Shown here in pieces: positions 33,983 to 41,939 of a DNA stretch of 64,000 bases (its first letter is position 1; the number at the start of each line of letters is the position of its first letter). The notes under the pieces were generated by a model that saw only the letters and a program-made list of their open reading frames with translations, was not told the DNA's origin and did no database searches. The DNA comes from an uncultured Bacteroidales bacterium. GTDB taxonomy: Bacteria; Bacteroidota; Bacteroidia; Bacteroidales; WCHB1-69. The translations under genes were made by a program, and so were the position numbers. The stretch lies in the NCBI GenBank assembly GCA_900315245.1, contig OMYJ01000001.1, positions 124,001-188,000 on the forward strand. Reading direction: 5' to 3'.

Positions 33983-34726
33983 ATGCTACGTCAGCTGCTC
34001 TCCACGATCGGCGAATATCTCATCTTTCTCCGCAAAGTATTCTCCAAACCGGCCAAATGGTCCGTTTTTCTGAAGAAATGGCTGTTTGAGATGGATGCCA
34101 TGGGCATCGGCTCCATGCTGATTGTCTGCATCGTGTCGCTGGCAATGGGCAGCGTCATCACGTTGCAGACTGCCCTGCAGATCGAGAGCGGCTGGATTCC
34201 TTCTTGGACTGTGGGTTTCGTCGCCCGCACCTCCATCGTGATGGAACTTTGTCCGACCATCATCAGTCTGCTGTTGGTGGGCAACCTCGGCTCCCGCATC
34301 ACGGCGGAAATCGGCAGTATGCGGGTTACGGAACAAATTGATGCTTTGGAAGTTATGGGCATCAATCCTGCATCGCACTTAGTATTGCCGAAGGTAACGG
34401 CTTCCATCATCGTGAATCCAATCCTCTGCGTGTTCAGCATTGCATTCGCCCTTTTTGGCGGATTCCTGACCGTTTGGCTTACCAACTGTATCTCCACATA
34501 CGACTTTATGGACGGCCTTACTTACTGTTTTCGCGTCTATGACGTGGTCTATGCGCTGACGAAAACCTGCATCTTCGCCTTCATCATGTCCACCGTCGCC
34601 TCCTTCTACGGCTACCGCATCGAAGGCGGCGCCTTGGAACTCGGCAAGGCCAGCACGCAAGGCATTGTGGTCTCCAGCTTCATCATCTTGGTGTTGAATG
34701 TGGTGATTACGGATATCATGCTGTAG
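33983..34726 (+). CDS. mlaE: MlaE-family ABC transporter permease
   Basis: 247 residues with five or six membrane helices and the typical blocks FEMDAMGIGSMLIVCIVSLAMGSV, EIGSMRVTEQIDALEVMGINP and a C-terminal GASFYGYR-like ASFYGYRIEGGALELGKAST. It carries glycerophospholipids between the membranes with the ATPase MlaF and an MCE-domain protein. The MlaF gene is the next transporter gene but is separated by a 590-bp insert with a four-helix-bundle gene. No MCE gene follows in the window. Confidence 0.9.
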   Translation: MLRQLLSTIGEYLIFLRKVFSKPAKWSVFLKKWLFEMDAMGIGSMLIVCIVSLAMGSVITLQTALQIESGWIPSWTVGFVARTSIVMELCPTIISLLLVGNLGSRITAEIGSMRVTEQIDALEVMGINPASHLVLPKVTASIIVNPILCVFSIAFALFGGFLTVWLTNCISTYDFMDGLTYCFRVYDVVYALTKTCIFAFIMSTVASFYGYRIEGGALELGKASTQGIVVSSFIILVLNVVITDIML

Positions 34727-34727
34727 C

Positions 34728-34762
34728 AATGTACAATGTACAATGTATAATGTACAATGAAT
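34728..34762 (+). repeat. AATGTAC heptamer array before the four-helix-bundle gene
   Basis: Five units: AATGTAC twice, AATGTAT, AATGTAC, AATGAAT, starting one base after the mlaE stop. Confidence 0.9.
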
Positions 34763-34828
34763 TGTAAAATGAAAAAGTTAGACTTGATCGTGAACATATT
34801 CTCTAATGAACTATTATAATTTGAACTG

Positions 34829-35218
34829 ATGAAAGAGAATCTCATTTTGGACAAGAGCAAAGCATTTGCATTGAGAATCATTAAGTTGTACAACTATTTG
34901 CGTGATGAAAAAAAAGAATTTGTTATTTCAAAACAAATAGTGCGGTCTGGTATGAGCATAGGGGCAAATGCTAAAGAAGCGGCATTGGCGCAATCTAAAC
35001 CTGCTTTTATTGCCAAAATGAATATATCCCTGGCAGAAGCAGGCGAAACAGAATATTGGCTTGAACTTCTTCACGAGAGTGGATATATTGATAAGACAGC
35101 GTTTGATAGCCTATACCAAGATAACAAAGAGCTGTTGAAAATGCTGACTGCCATAATTAAATCGACAAGAGAATCGTTGAAGAAATCAAAGAAGGAAGCA
35201 GAAAGTAACAACAAATAA
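34829..35218 (+). CDS. Four-helix-bundle protein (23S rRNA intervening-sequence family)
   Basis: 129 residues, intact. SKAFALRIIKLYNYL, IVRSGMSIGANAKEAALAQSKPAFIAKMNISLAEAGETEYWLELL, and DNKELLKMLTAIIKST are the standard blocks of the S23/four-helix-bundle family, whose members also sit inside 23S rRNA intervening sequences and, as Avd, beside diversity-generating retroelements. Function of stand-alone copies is unknown. It splits mlaE from mlaF and is bracketed by AATGTAC heptamer arrays in opposite orientations, which suggests arrival as a unit. Related to the broken copy at 51894-52271. Confidence 0.9.
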   Translation: MKENLILDKSKAFALRIIKLYNYLRDEKKEFVISKQIVRSGMSIGANAKEAALAQSKPAFIAKMNISLAEAGETEYWLELLHESGYIDKTAFDSLYQDNKELLKMLTAIIKSTRESLKKSKKEAESNNK

Positions 35219-35233
35219 ACATACGTTTACCAC

Positions 35234-35261
35234 AATGTACATTGTTCATTGTACATTGTAC
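35234..35261 (-). repeat. AATGTAC-family heptamer array after the four-helix-bundle gene
   Basis: AATGTAC then ATTGTTC and two ATTGTAC units: the same heptamer as 34728-34762 read on the other strand. Confidence 0.88.
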
Positions 35262-35316
35262 ATTAGAATTAAGTCCCCTAAAAGAACAACCCGAGTCGCA
35301 TTAATAACTGATCCAA

Positions 35317-36069
35317 ATGATAACCGTTAGAAACGTTTCCAAATATTTCGGCGAAAAGCAGGTGCTTTTCGACATCGACACGCAGTTCGAGGAGGGCAAG
35401 GTGAATCTGATCATCGGGCGCTCCGGCTCGGGCAAAACGGTGCTGATGAAGTGCTTGGTGGGGCTGCACACGCCCGAGGAGGGCAAAGTTCTCTACAGCG
35501 GCCGCGAATTCCACAACCTGCCGGAAAAGGACAAACTGCTGCTCCGCAAGGAAATGGGGATGGTGTTCCAGGGTTCCGCGCTGTTCGATTCCATGACTAT
35601 CGAGGAAAACGTCACCTTCCCGTTGGACATGTTCACGGACATGAGCGAGAGCGAGATGCGCGACCGCGCCAACTTCTGTCTCGAATGCGTTGATTTGGTG
35701 AACACGAACAAGCTGTATCCGGCGGAGTTAAGCGGTGGTATGAAGAAACGCGCCGCCATCGCCCGTGCGTTGGCCTGTAATCCCAAGTACCTCTTCTTCG
35801 ACGAGCCCAACTCCGGCCTCGATCCCAAAACCTCGCTGCTCATCGACGAGCTCATCACCAAAATCACCCACGAATTCAACACCACCACCGTGGTCAACAC
35901 CCACGACCTCAACTCCATCATCACCATCGGCGAGACTATCTCGTTCATCTACCAAGGCCACCTCGCCTGGCGCGGCAGCAGCGACAACATCCTCACCTCC
36001 GACAACCAGACGCTGAACGATTTCATCTACGCGCAGCCGCTGACGCAGCGGTTGCGGAAAACGTTGTGA
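35317..36069 (+). CDS. mlaF: MlaF-type ABC transporter ATPase
   Basis: 250 residues. Walker A GRSGSGKTVL (about 34-43), signature LSGGMKKRAAIARAL, Walker B YLFFDEPNSGLDP, then the family-typical INTHD-like VNTHDLNSI. It powers the MlaE permease for lipid transport in the envelope. The usual gene order is mlaE-mlaF-mlaD; here mlaE lies 590 bp upstream beyond the inserted gene, and the gene after mlaF is unrelated and on the other strand. Confidence in the ABC ATPase call is very high; Mla membership follows from the neighbour and the sequence. Confidence 0.9.
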   Translation: MITVRNVSKYFGEKQVLFDIDTQFEEGKVNLIIGRSGSGKTVLMKCLVGLHTPEEGKVLYSGREFHNLPEKDKLLLRKEMGMVFQGSALFDSMTIEENVTFPLDMFTDMSESEMRDRANFCLECVDLVNTNKLYPAELSGGMKKRAAIARALACNPKYLFFDEPNSGLDPKTSLLIDELITKITHEFNTTTVVNTHDLNSIITIGETISFIYQGHLAWRGSSDNILTSDNQTLNDFIYAQPLTQRLRKTL

Positions 36070-36203
36070 TTTCGGCTATTGGCTATTCGTCAATATCTCA
36101 ACTCTTGCGGAAAATCCCGAAACCCGCAAGAGCAGTTCTATTGCAGGCCCCCCACATCGTTTACAAGACAAAGCGCAGATAAAACGAAATATGAAACCTC
36201 GTT

Positions 36204-37085
36204 TCAGAATTTCCGCAACTTACTCTCATCTATAGGGTCAAGGGAGAAAATGTCATTGCTGTTGACACGAATGACAAGGAGTCCCTCATCGTGAGCGAAA
36301 GTGTCCGCATCCGCCTCGTAATGGATGGCGGCGATGGCAGCCACAACCTCCTTGTCCGCGTATTCGGGGAAGAACTTCTTGAACATTTCCATCTTGCGTA
36401 TGAAGCGTTTCACCTTCTTCTTTGTGAAGTGCGCCTTGACCTCCACGGGAATCACGACGCTCTCGTTGCTGAGCAAGGCATCCACTTCTATCTTTTTGTT
36501 CTCGGAAGGGAGTTCGCGTTTCAGGTTCTTGCCGCTGTCATGCAAATCGTACCCCGCCTCCTTGAAAATATTTACAGTAGAAGAACTCACCAACCCCTCT
36601 ACGATGTGACCGGTAACACCAAGAAACTCCACCGAAACGCGCCTAATCGACTCATTCGTCTCCGCAAACATCTTTTCGACCCTCTTGGTAGTATCTGCGA
36701 ACATTTCTTTTGTCTCCGCATACATCTCCTTGACCTGCTTTTGAGTTTCCTTCAACTGCTCGGAGTTCTCTCTTATTCGCCTATCGGTTTCCTTGAACTG
36801 TTCATCAAGTTCCCGACTACGCCTCGCTTGCTCGATTCTTGAAGTTTCCGACAAAAGAGCAATCCGATCTAGCGTTTCATTAATATTTTTCATGTACCGA
36901 TCGTGCTCCTTGCAGAAAGTTTCAAATTTTTCGTCGCGCTCGCTGTTTTTGTGGATCTGTTCGACAGCTTCCATACGCATTTTATTGATTTTCAGTTCGT
37001 TTTTTTCAATTTTTTCAGTGTTATCCAACACCATCTGCCTCAATTGCGGCATATCAAATTCTTTTTGCAGTATTTCATTGTTCAT
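36204..37085 (-). CDS. Coiled-coil protein with C-terminal PD-(D/E)XK-like domain
   Basis: 293 residues. Residues 10-150 are a nearly unbroken coiled coil (repeated ETDRRIRENSEQLKETQKQV, then three KEM/KMFAET heptads). The C-terminal third has D202 in IEVDALL and E215-x-K217 in VEVKAHF, the restriction-like core seen in DUF3782-type proteins. These are widespread in Bacteroidales and cyanobacteria; no function is known. It stands alone between mlaF and cvpA on the opposite strand, behind its own -7 box. Confidence 0.75.
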   Translation of the reverse strand: MNNEILQKEFDMPQLRQMVLDNTEKIEKNELKINKMRMEAVEQIHKNSERDEKFETFCKEHDRYMKNINETLDRIALLSETSRIEQARRSRELDEQFKETDRRIRENSEQLKETQKQVKEMYAETKEMFADTTKRVEKMFAETNESIRRVSVEFLGVTGHIVEGLVSSSTVNIFKEAGYDLHDSGKNLKRELPSENKKIEVDALLSNESVVIPVEVKAHFTKKKVKRFIRKMEMFKKFFPEYADKEVVAAIAAIHYEADADTFAHDEGLLVIRVNSNDIFSLDPIDESKLRKF

Positions 37086-37114
37086 AGTCTAAAATTATTA
37101 TTAAAAACACGCGA

Positions 37115-37122
37115 CAAAGATA
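37115..37122 (-). promoter_or_regulatory. -7 box of the coiled-coil gene
   Basis: TATCTTTG on the minus strand, 29 bases before the ATG. Confidence 0.5.
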
Positions 37123-37479
37123 CAGCAAACAATCAATCTTGTCAAGACTTTTTTGAAAAAAAATTTAAGTATTGACAATCAGCTACTTATATGTTTTTAT
37201 AGCAAATATTTTAATAATTTTTTGTAAATATTATTTTTGGATTTCTCAGATTTTAGGAAAAATCATCGCGAAACGCACCATCCAAGCAAACCGTCCCGAA
37301 CAGCGCATCACAGGTCACACATCTGGATTCAGTCACATATAATAATAGCGAAAATAGAAAAAATAACGATAATTTGTTTACTTTTGCCACCAATTTTGAC
37401 AACCAAAAATCTTAACCTATTAACCTCCTAACCAATAACCCTCAATAACCAATAACCCATAACCAATAACCATTACCAA
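37123..37479 (+). promoter_or_regulatory. Intergenic region with cvpA promoter and ATAACCA array
   Basis: AT-rich gap between divergent genes. TACTTTTG at 37379-37386 is the likely -7 box of cvpA; a TATTTTTG at 37232-37239 is a second candidate. AATAACC-type heptamers fill 37434-37471 and end 9 bases before the cvpA ATG, so they occupy its ribosome-binding region. Nothing else recognised. Confidence 0.5.
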
Positions 37480-37995
37480 ATGAACTGGATCGACATCATC
37501 GTATTAATCCCCCTCTGCTGGTACGCCTTCAGGGGATTCAAAAACGGATTCCTAATGGAGATTGTCTCCCTGGCAGCCTTGTTTTTAGGGCTGTTCGTTT
37601 CCTACAAATTTTCCGATTTAATCGCGTTGTGGATTACAGGCACCTCTTTAGCAAAACCCATCTCTTTTTCTCTGTGTTTCGTGCTCACTATCGTGTTAGT
37701 CAACCTGTTGGGACGGATTCTGAAACGGGTACTCAAGCCTGTGCTTTCAGAATTCCTCGACAAAGTGCTCGGCATCCTTTTCGGCATCCTGAAAGTGGTT
37801 TTGGTGGCGGGCGTGCTGTTCTATTTCATTGACACCGTCGATAAAAAAGAGATTTTCATCAAGCATGAGGTAAAAGAGGCGTCCATTGCCTACAAACATC
37901 TCTCGCCCGTGATGTCGCATATACTGGAATGGAAGGAGCTGCGCGAACAAGAGAAAGAAACTTGTGATGAGAAGTCGGACTCTACACGAGAATAA
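37480..37995 (+). CDS. CvpA-family membrane protein
   Basis: 171 residues. Four membrane helices, starting NWIDIIVLIPLCWYAFRGFKNGFLMEI, which is the family signature; the C-terminus is polar (LREQEKETCDEKSD). CvpA proteins are needed for colicin V production in Escherichia coli and more generally for envelope homeostasis; the molecular action is not settled. Monocistronic; heptamer arrays lie on both sides. Confidence 0.85.
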   Translation: MNWIDIIVLIPLCWYAFRGFKNGFLMEIVSLAALFLGLFVSYKFSDLIALWITGTSLAKPISFSLCFVLTIVLVNLLGRILKRVLKPVLSEFLDKVLGILFGILKVVLVAGVLFYFIDTVDKKEIFIKHEVKEASIAYKHLSPVMSHILEWKELREQEKETCDEKSDSTRE

Positions 37996-38000
37996 TGTTT

Positions 38001-38072
38001 TTGGCTATTGGCTATTAGCTTTTGGCTATTACATCACAAACCGAAAACCGTAAATCGTAAATCGTAAACCGC
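38001..38072. repeat. Two heptamer arrays between cvpA and rdgB
   Basis: TTGGCTA units at 38001-38028 start 5 bases after the cvpA stop; AAACCGT/AAATCGT units at 38038-38072 end 2 bases before the rdgB stop on the other strand. Each array hugs the 3' end of one of the two convergent genes. Confidence 0.88.
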
Positions 38073-38074
38073 AT

Positions 38075-38659
38075 CTACCGTTCGCTTCGGTAATCCTTCA
38101 AGAACTCCTTAAGCTGTTGCATGGCGCGGCCGCGATGACTGATGGTGTTTTTAGCTAAAGCGGACATTTCTGCGAAAGTCTGACGGAATCCCAAGGGACG
38201 GAAAATCGGGTCATAGCCGAAACCATCGACTCCTCGCTGCTCGGTCAGAATCTCACCATCCACTTTACCTTCGAAAAAGTATTGCTTGCCGTCCAAGATT
38301 AGGGCGATCACGGTTTTGAAACAGGCTCTGCGGTTGGTTATACCCTGCATCTCCTCCAGCACTTTCAGCACATTGTCCTGATAGGAGCAACCTTCGCCGG
38401 CGTAGCGGGCTGAAAAAACACCGGGACGTCCGTCAAGAGCATCAATTTCCAATCCGGTGTCATCGGCGAAGCAATTACAATGGTAATGTTCAACCACATA
38501 CTGCGCTTTCTGCAATGCATTGCCTTTCAAGGTGTCAGCAGTTTCCGGAATATCAGGACAACCCAATTCAGGCAGATTTTTGATAATATATTCTGACCCG
38601 AGGATATTGCGTACTTCCTCTGTCTTATGCAAATTATGAGTGGCAAAAATGATTTCCAT
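38075..38659 (-). CDS. rdgB: RdgB/HAM1 non-canonical purine NTP pyrophosphatase
   Basis: 194 residues from the ATG at 38659; the 9 residues further upstream are not conserved. IIFATHNLHKTEEVRNIL, FADDTGLEIDALDGRPGVFSARYAG and GFGYDPIF, SHRGRAM are the full set of Ham1 motifs. It hydrolyses ITP, dITP and XTP so they are not built into nucleic acids. It lies 75 bases downstream of rpmF on the same strand, but a hairpin terminator separates them. Confidence 0.95.
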   Translation of the reverse strand: MEIIFATHNLHKTEEVRNILGSEYIIKNLPELGCPDIPETADTLKGNALQKAQYVVEHYHCNCFADDTGLEIDALDGRPGVFSARYAGEGCSYQDNVLKVLEEMQGITNRRACFKTVIALILDGKQYFFEGKVDGEILTEQRGVDGFGYDPIFRPLGFRQTFAEMSALAKNTISHRGRAMQQLKEFLKDYRSER

Positions 38660-38678
38660 AGCAATAAAAACCCAAAAA

Positions 38679-38702
38679 GATGACATGATTGCTCATGTCA
38701 TC
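38679..38702 (-). terminator. Rho-independent terminator after rpmF
   Basis: 10-bp perfect stem GATGACATGA/TCATGTCATC with a 4-base loop, followed on the minus strand by TTTTT. Confidence 0.8.
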
Positions 38703-38734
38703 CATTGTCTTTCAAAACAACACCTCAAAGGATG

Positions 38735-38923
38735 TTATTCAGCCGTATTACCGATTTCGATGGCTTGTTTTCCTCTGTAGTAACCGCATTCAGGACAAAT
38801 GTGGTGAGGAAGAATGGGGGCACCGCAGTGGCTGCACGTGGTCAGATTGGGAGCGGTGATGAAATCGTTGGCTCTTCTCTTATCTCTTCTGATAGCAGAA
38901 TGTCTTCTTTTCGGATGTGGCAT
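38735..38923 (-). CDS. rpmF: Ribosomal protein bL32
   Basis: 62 residues beginning PHPKRRHSAIRRDKRRANDF with a four-cysteine zinc ribbon (CSHCGAPILPHHICPEC). A component of the 50S subunit. It lies 23 bases after the DUF177/YceD gene, the usual bacterial pair. A short acidic end (IEIGNTAE) fits the Bacteroidota form. Confidence 0.97.
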   Translation of the reverse strand: MPHPKRRHSAIRRDKRRANDFITAPNLTTCSHCGAPILPHHICPECGYYRGKQAIEIGNTAE

Positions 38924-38946
38924 ATCTTTTTAATTTTTTATTGTTA

Positions 38947-39501
38947 TTAATCTAATTTTATATTCTTCAAAGCATCCCATCGGGGATCTGTCCCTTGCTC
39001 TTCTTCACTGCTTTCCGCATTCATCTCCTCAAGGCGCTTTATCACCTCCGGATCGCATGTCGGATTCCCGTCGGCATCATCTTCGTGCACGATGCGGATG
39101 GGCAGAGCGAGCACAATGGACTCATACACAAAATGAAAGAGGTCGATCTCGTAGGTGTTCTCATCCATCATCCAAATCTCGTCTTCTTGTTCCTCTTCAG
39201 AACGATAGTTTTCGGACACCAGCTTCACGAGCAGTCTTTCATCAAAGTTCATCGGCAGGGTGACGGGGGCGAGGCAACGGTCACATTCCGCCACCACTTC
39301 TCCTTCAAAATGGCATTGGAAATCGACCATTTTTTCAGATTTTTCCATTTCAATCCGCAAAACCAAACGGCCGTCCAACAGTTGTTCAATCCCTGCCAGG
39401 TCAAAGAACTCTTTATCACAATTTATTGAAAAACAATGCTTTCCAAGTTCAATGCCTGAGATTCTTATCTTAAATTGACTACGCAATTGTCTCTCTTCCA
39501 T
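38947..39501 (-). CDS. DUF177 (YceD) protein
   Basis: 184 residues, with the family's MVDFQCHFEGEVVAECDRCLAPV block (two Cys of the CxxC-like ECDRC) and the acidic C-terminus (MNAESSEEEQGTDPRWDALKNI). YceD is needed for 23S rRNA maturation or accumulation in bacteria and plants and is encoded just upstream of rpmF, as here. The -7 box TATATTTG lies at 39521-39528 on the minus strand. Confidence 0.9.
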   Translation of the reverse strand: MEERQLRSQFKIRISGIELGKHCFSINCDKEFFDLAGIEQLLDGRLVLRIEMEKSEKMVDFQCHFEGEVVAECDRCLAPVTLPMNFDERLLVKLVSENYRSEEEQEDEIWMMDENTYEIDLFHFVYESIVLALPIRIVHEDDADGNPTCDPEVIKRLEEMNAESSEEEQGTDPRWDALKNIKLD

Positions 39502-39520
39502 TGCAATAAATTTTGGGGTG

Positions 39521-39572
39521 CAAATATACTCTTTTTTCTATATTCTTCGTTCGCTCTTTTTTTTTATTTTTG
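39521..39572. promoter_or_regulatory. Divergent promoter region of DUF177/rpmF and gtrA-like gene
   Basis: TATATTTG on the minus strand (39521-39528) and TATTTTTG on the plus strand (39565-39572), the latter 18 bases before the GTG start of the GtrA-like gene. Confidence 0.5.
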
Positions 39573-39590
39573 CCGCCTCAAAGTTAATAC

Positions 39591-40046
39591 GTGATAAAGG
39601 CATTTTTGAAACGGTATTTTGAACCGCAGTTTATCCGGTTCGTGCTGGTGGCCATGTTGAATACGGCCTTCGGCTTGTTCGTCAATTATCTGTTTCTCTT
39701 TATCTTCGAGCATCTGCTCAAGCTCAATCACGCATACATCGTCTCCAACTTCATCGCCACCATCGTCAGCATTCTCTTCAATTTCAAAACTTACGGGATT
39801 CTCGTCTTCAAGAACAAAAACAACAAACTGATTCTCCGATTCCTGGCGGTCACAACGTTCACCTACCTCCTCAACATCGGGGGAATCGCCCTGCTGGAAC
39901 ACCTTGGCAGCCATAACAACTACCTGAATCTCACCATTATGGCTGTTCCAGTCGGATTACTGAATTATGTGCTGAACAGCATTTTCGTGTATAAAAAGAA
40001 AGCCCGTTTCTTTAATTTCAAAAGAAACAAGCAGACGAAAGAGTAA
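39591..40046 (+). CDS. GtrA-family membrane protein
   Basis: 151 residues, four membrane helices; FIRFVLVAMLNTAFGLFVNYLFLF and LNYVLNSIFVYKKK are the GtrA/PF04138 blocks. Such proteins flip or support polyprenyl-linked sugars during surface glycan synthesis. The start is a GTG at 39591, since no ATG exists before the first helix. Glycosyltransferase genes lie a few kb away. The stop is followed after 5 bases by a hexamer array. Confidence 0.85.
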   Translation: MIKAFLKRYFEPQFIRFVLVAMLNTAFGLFVNYLFLFIFEHLLKLNHAYIVSNFIATIVSILFNFKTYGILVFKNKNNKLILRFLAVTTFTYLLNIGGIALLEHLGSHNNYLNLTIMAVPVGLLNYVLNSIFVYKKKARFFNFKRNKQTKE

Positions 40047-40051
40047 TTTTA

Positions 40052-40189
40052 CTTAGACTTAAACTTAGACTTAGACTTAAACTATGGCTTTTGCTATGAG
40101 GATAGAGACGTTTCGGGAAACGTCTCTACAGCATTATTCCAGCCCGCTCACTAATCACTATTCACTATTCACCATTCACTATTCACCGA
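40052..40189. repeat. Repeat cluster between gtrA-like gene and ispE
   Basis: ACTTAG/ACTTAA hexamers (40052-40081) follow the GtrA stop. A family-A-like palindrome lies at 40102-40130 (arms TAGAGACGTTTC/GAAACGTCTCTA). TCACTAT heptamers (40148-40189) run into the end of ispE, whose stop codon lies inside the array. Three repeat types meet in the gap between convergent genes. Confidence 0.85.
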
Positions 40190-40958
40190 ACACTCCGAAA
40201 AAAGCGGAGCCGCTGCCCGACATGGAGGCGTAAAGCGCACCTTCGTGATACAGCGCTTCTTTCACAGTTTTTAACGCGGGTATTTTCTTGAACAATGACT
40301 CTTCAAAATCATTAACCACCAAATTTCTCCAATCTTTTGGGCTATTTTTCAGAATCTCCGGAAGGAAAATGTCAGATTCATGCGGAGTCACCCCGGCGTA
40401 TGCTTCCTTGGTGGAAATGTGAATGTCGGGTTTAACGATTTTTAACCGATAAGAAGACAGATCCAGGTCAATGGGGGCGAGCACTTCCCCACGCCCTGTA
40501 GCGTACACCGGCTTGTTATACAGGAAGAATGGAACGTCACTGCCCAACTGTAGGGCGTATTCCACCATTTTCTCTTCAGAAAAGGACAGTTGGAAAATGT
40601 CTCGAAGCATCCTGAGCGTGAAAGCGGCATCCGCGGAACCACCGCCCAATCCCGCACCCGAAGGAATCCCCTTGCGCAGAAATATCTCCACATTGGAAAT
40701 ACCAAAGTCTTTCTGCAGCAAACGGAACGCCTTGACACAAAGATTGTTATCGGCATCACCCAAATCTTCCACACTCTCCATCTTGAATACAATTTCCTGC
40801 GCGGAAGGGGAAATGCGCAGAAAATCCGTGAAAAAATCCGTAGGATAGAAAACCGTCTGCAAGTCGTGGTAGCCGTCTGGGCGCTTACGGACAATTTGCA
40901 GGCCGATATTGATTTTGGCGTTCACCCGCGCCTCCACGGGTTCAAAATCTTTCTTCAT
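40179..40958 (-). CDS. ispE: 4-diphosphocytidyl-2-C-methyl-D-erythritol kinase
   Basis: 259 residues. NAKINIGLQIVRKRPDGYH at the N-terminus, the GHMP ATP-binding loop PSGAGLGGGSADAAF (about 94-108), and the C-terminal SGSGSAFFGVF. It phosphorylates CDP-methylerythritol in the non-mevalonate isoprenoid pathway. It overlaps the following-in-sequence YitT gene (which precedes it in transcription) by 4 bases. The stop codon falls in a heptamer array. Confidence 0.96.
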   Translation of the reverse strand: MKKDFEPVEARVNAKINIGLQIVRKRPDGYHDLQTVFYPTDFFTDFLRISPSAQEIVFKMESVEDLGDADNNLCVKAFRLLQKDFGISNVEIFLRKGIPSGAGLGGGSADAAFTLRMLRDIFQLSFSEEKMVEYALQLGSDVPFFLYNKPVYATGRGEVLAPIDLDLSSYRLKIVKPDIHISTKEAYAGVTPHESDIFLPEILKNSPKDWRNLVVNDFEESLFKKIPALKTVKEALYHEGALYASMSGSGSAFFGVFGE

Positions 40959-41827
40959 ATTTTAATATTGTCGAAATTCTTGCCGAACACACTGGCGGTT
41001 TTCGAAATGGTGATGAAAGCGTTTGGGTCTATATCTTTGATAATGCGCGTGATAGCACCTTTATCCGTCTTGTGCGCCACAATCAGCAACACATCGCTTT
41101 CCTGCTGGTTATAAGACCCATAACCCTTCAAAAACGTGGCCCCGCGATGCAAGTTGGCGTTGATCTTTTGGGCAATTTCGTGGTTTTTGGGGGAGAACAC
41201 CATAAACTGGTATGTCTGTCGGTAGCCATCGATCACCAAATCGGAGATGATGATGGAAACCAACAGCACCACAAAACTGTAAACCAGTCGCTGCACATCG
41301 TGAAGCACAAAAAAGGAGGAACCCACAATAACAACATTGGAGAGCAAGCTGACCCGCCCGTAAGAGATATTGCGGTATTTCCCGACCATCAAGGCGATAA
41401 TGTCAACGCCGCCGGTGTTGCCACCCCAGTTGATGGTCATGCCGATTCCATACGCCGCTATCGCCGACCCGATGATGACACTCATAAACATGTCATCCAC
41501 AAGTGGTTTGGGGAACAAAGGCTGGAATATGGAGAAGAAAACACTCATCACCACGGTGCAAATCAGCGAATTAACGCAAAACTTGGTTCCGAGAATCTTC
41601 CATGCAATCGCTATTAAGATAGCGTTTAGGACAAAGGTGGTGAGGCCAATGGGAATCTTTGTGGCAAAATAGAGAATGGAGGCCGCACCCGCCACACCAC
41701 CGCCCGACACCTCGTATGGAGTCAGAAACGCTGACCATCCGAAAGTGAACATGGCCAACCCCAAAAAGATGAAGAAATAGCTCTTCGCCTCCTGCAATAT
41801 CTTCTTGAACGTCAGTTTCTTCTCCAT
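40955..41827 (-). CDS. YitT-family membrane protein (DUF161 and DUF2179)
   Basis: 290 residues. Five or six membrane helices with GGVAGAASILYFATKIPIGL and GGNTGGVDIIALMVGKY, then the cytoplasmic DUF2179 domain (LLIVAHKTDKGAITRIIKDIDPNAFITI). A transporter role is suspected; substrate not established. It is the first gene of a two-gene operon with ispE (ATGA-type overlap). A long hexamer array lies just upstream. Confidence 0.9.
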   Translation of the reverse strand: MEKKLTFKKILQEAKSYFFIFLGLAMFTFGWSAFLTPYEVSGGGVAGAASILYFATKIPIGLTTFVLNAILIAIAWKILGTKFCVNSLICTVVMSVFFSIFQPLFPKPLVDDMFMSVIIGSAIAAYGIGMTINWGGNTGGVDIIALMVGKYRNISYGRVSLLSNVVIVGSSFFVLHDVQRLVYSFVVLLVSIIISDLVIDGYRQTYQFMVFSPKNHEIAQKINANLHRGATFLKGYGSYNQQESDVLLIVAHKTDKGAITRIIKDIDPNAFITISKTASVFGKNFDNIKI

Positions 41828-41850
41828 TAATTGGGTTTTAGGTAATAGTT

Positions 41851-41934
41851 TAAGTTTAAGTCTAAGTCTAAGTCTAAGTTTAAGTCTAAGTCTAAGTTTA
41901 AGTCTAAGTTATAGTTATAGTCATAGTTATAGTC
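41851..41934 (-). repeat. Fourteen-unit hexamer array
   Basis: TAAGTT/TAAGTC ten times, then ATAGTT/ATAGTC four times, period 6, starting 5 bases beyond the stop of the minus-strand glycosyltransferase gene and ending 23 bases before the YitT start. It is the longest array in the window. Confidence 0.92.
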
Positions 41935-41939
41935 ACATT

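Noticed and set aside
41851..41934. Short-repeat array as a CRISPR
   Set aside because: Units of 6-7 bp follow each other without spacers, and there are no cas genes anywhere in the window.
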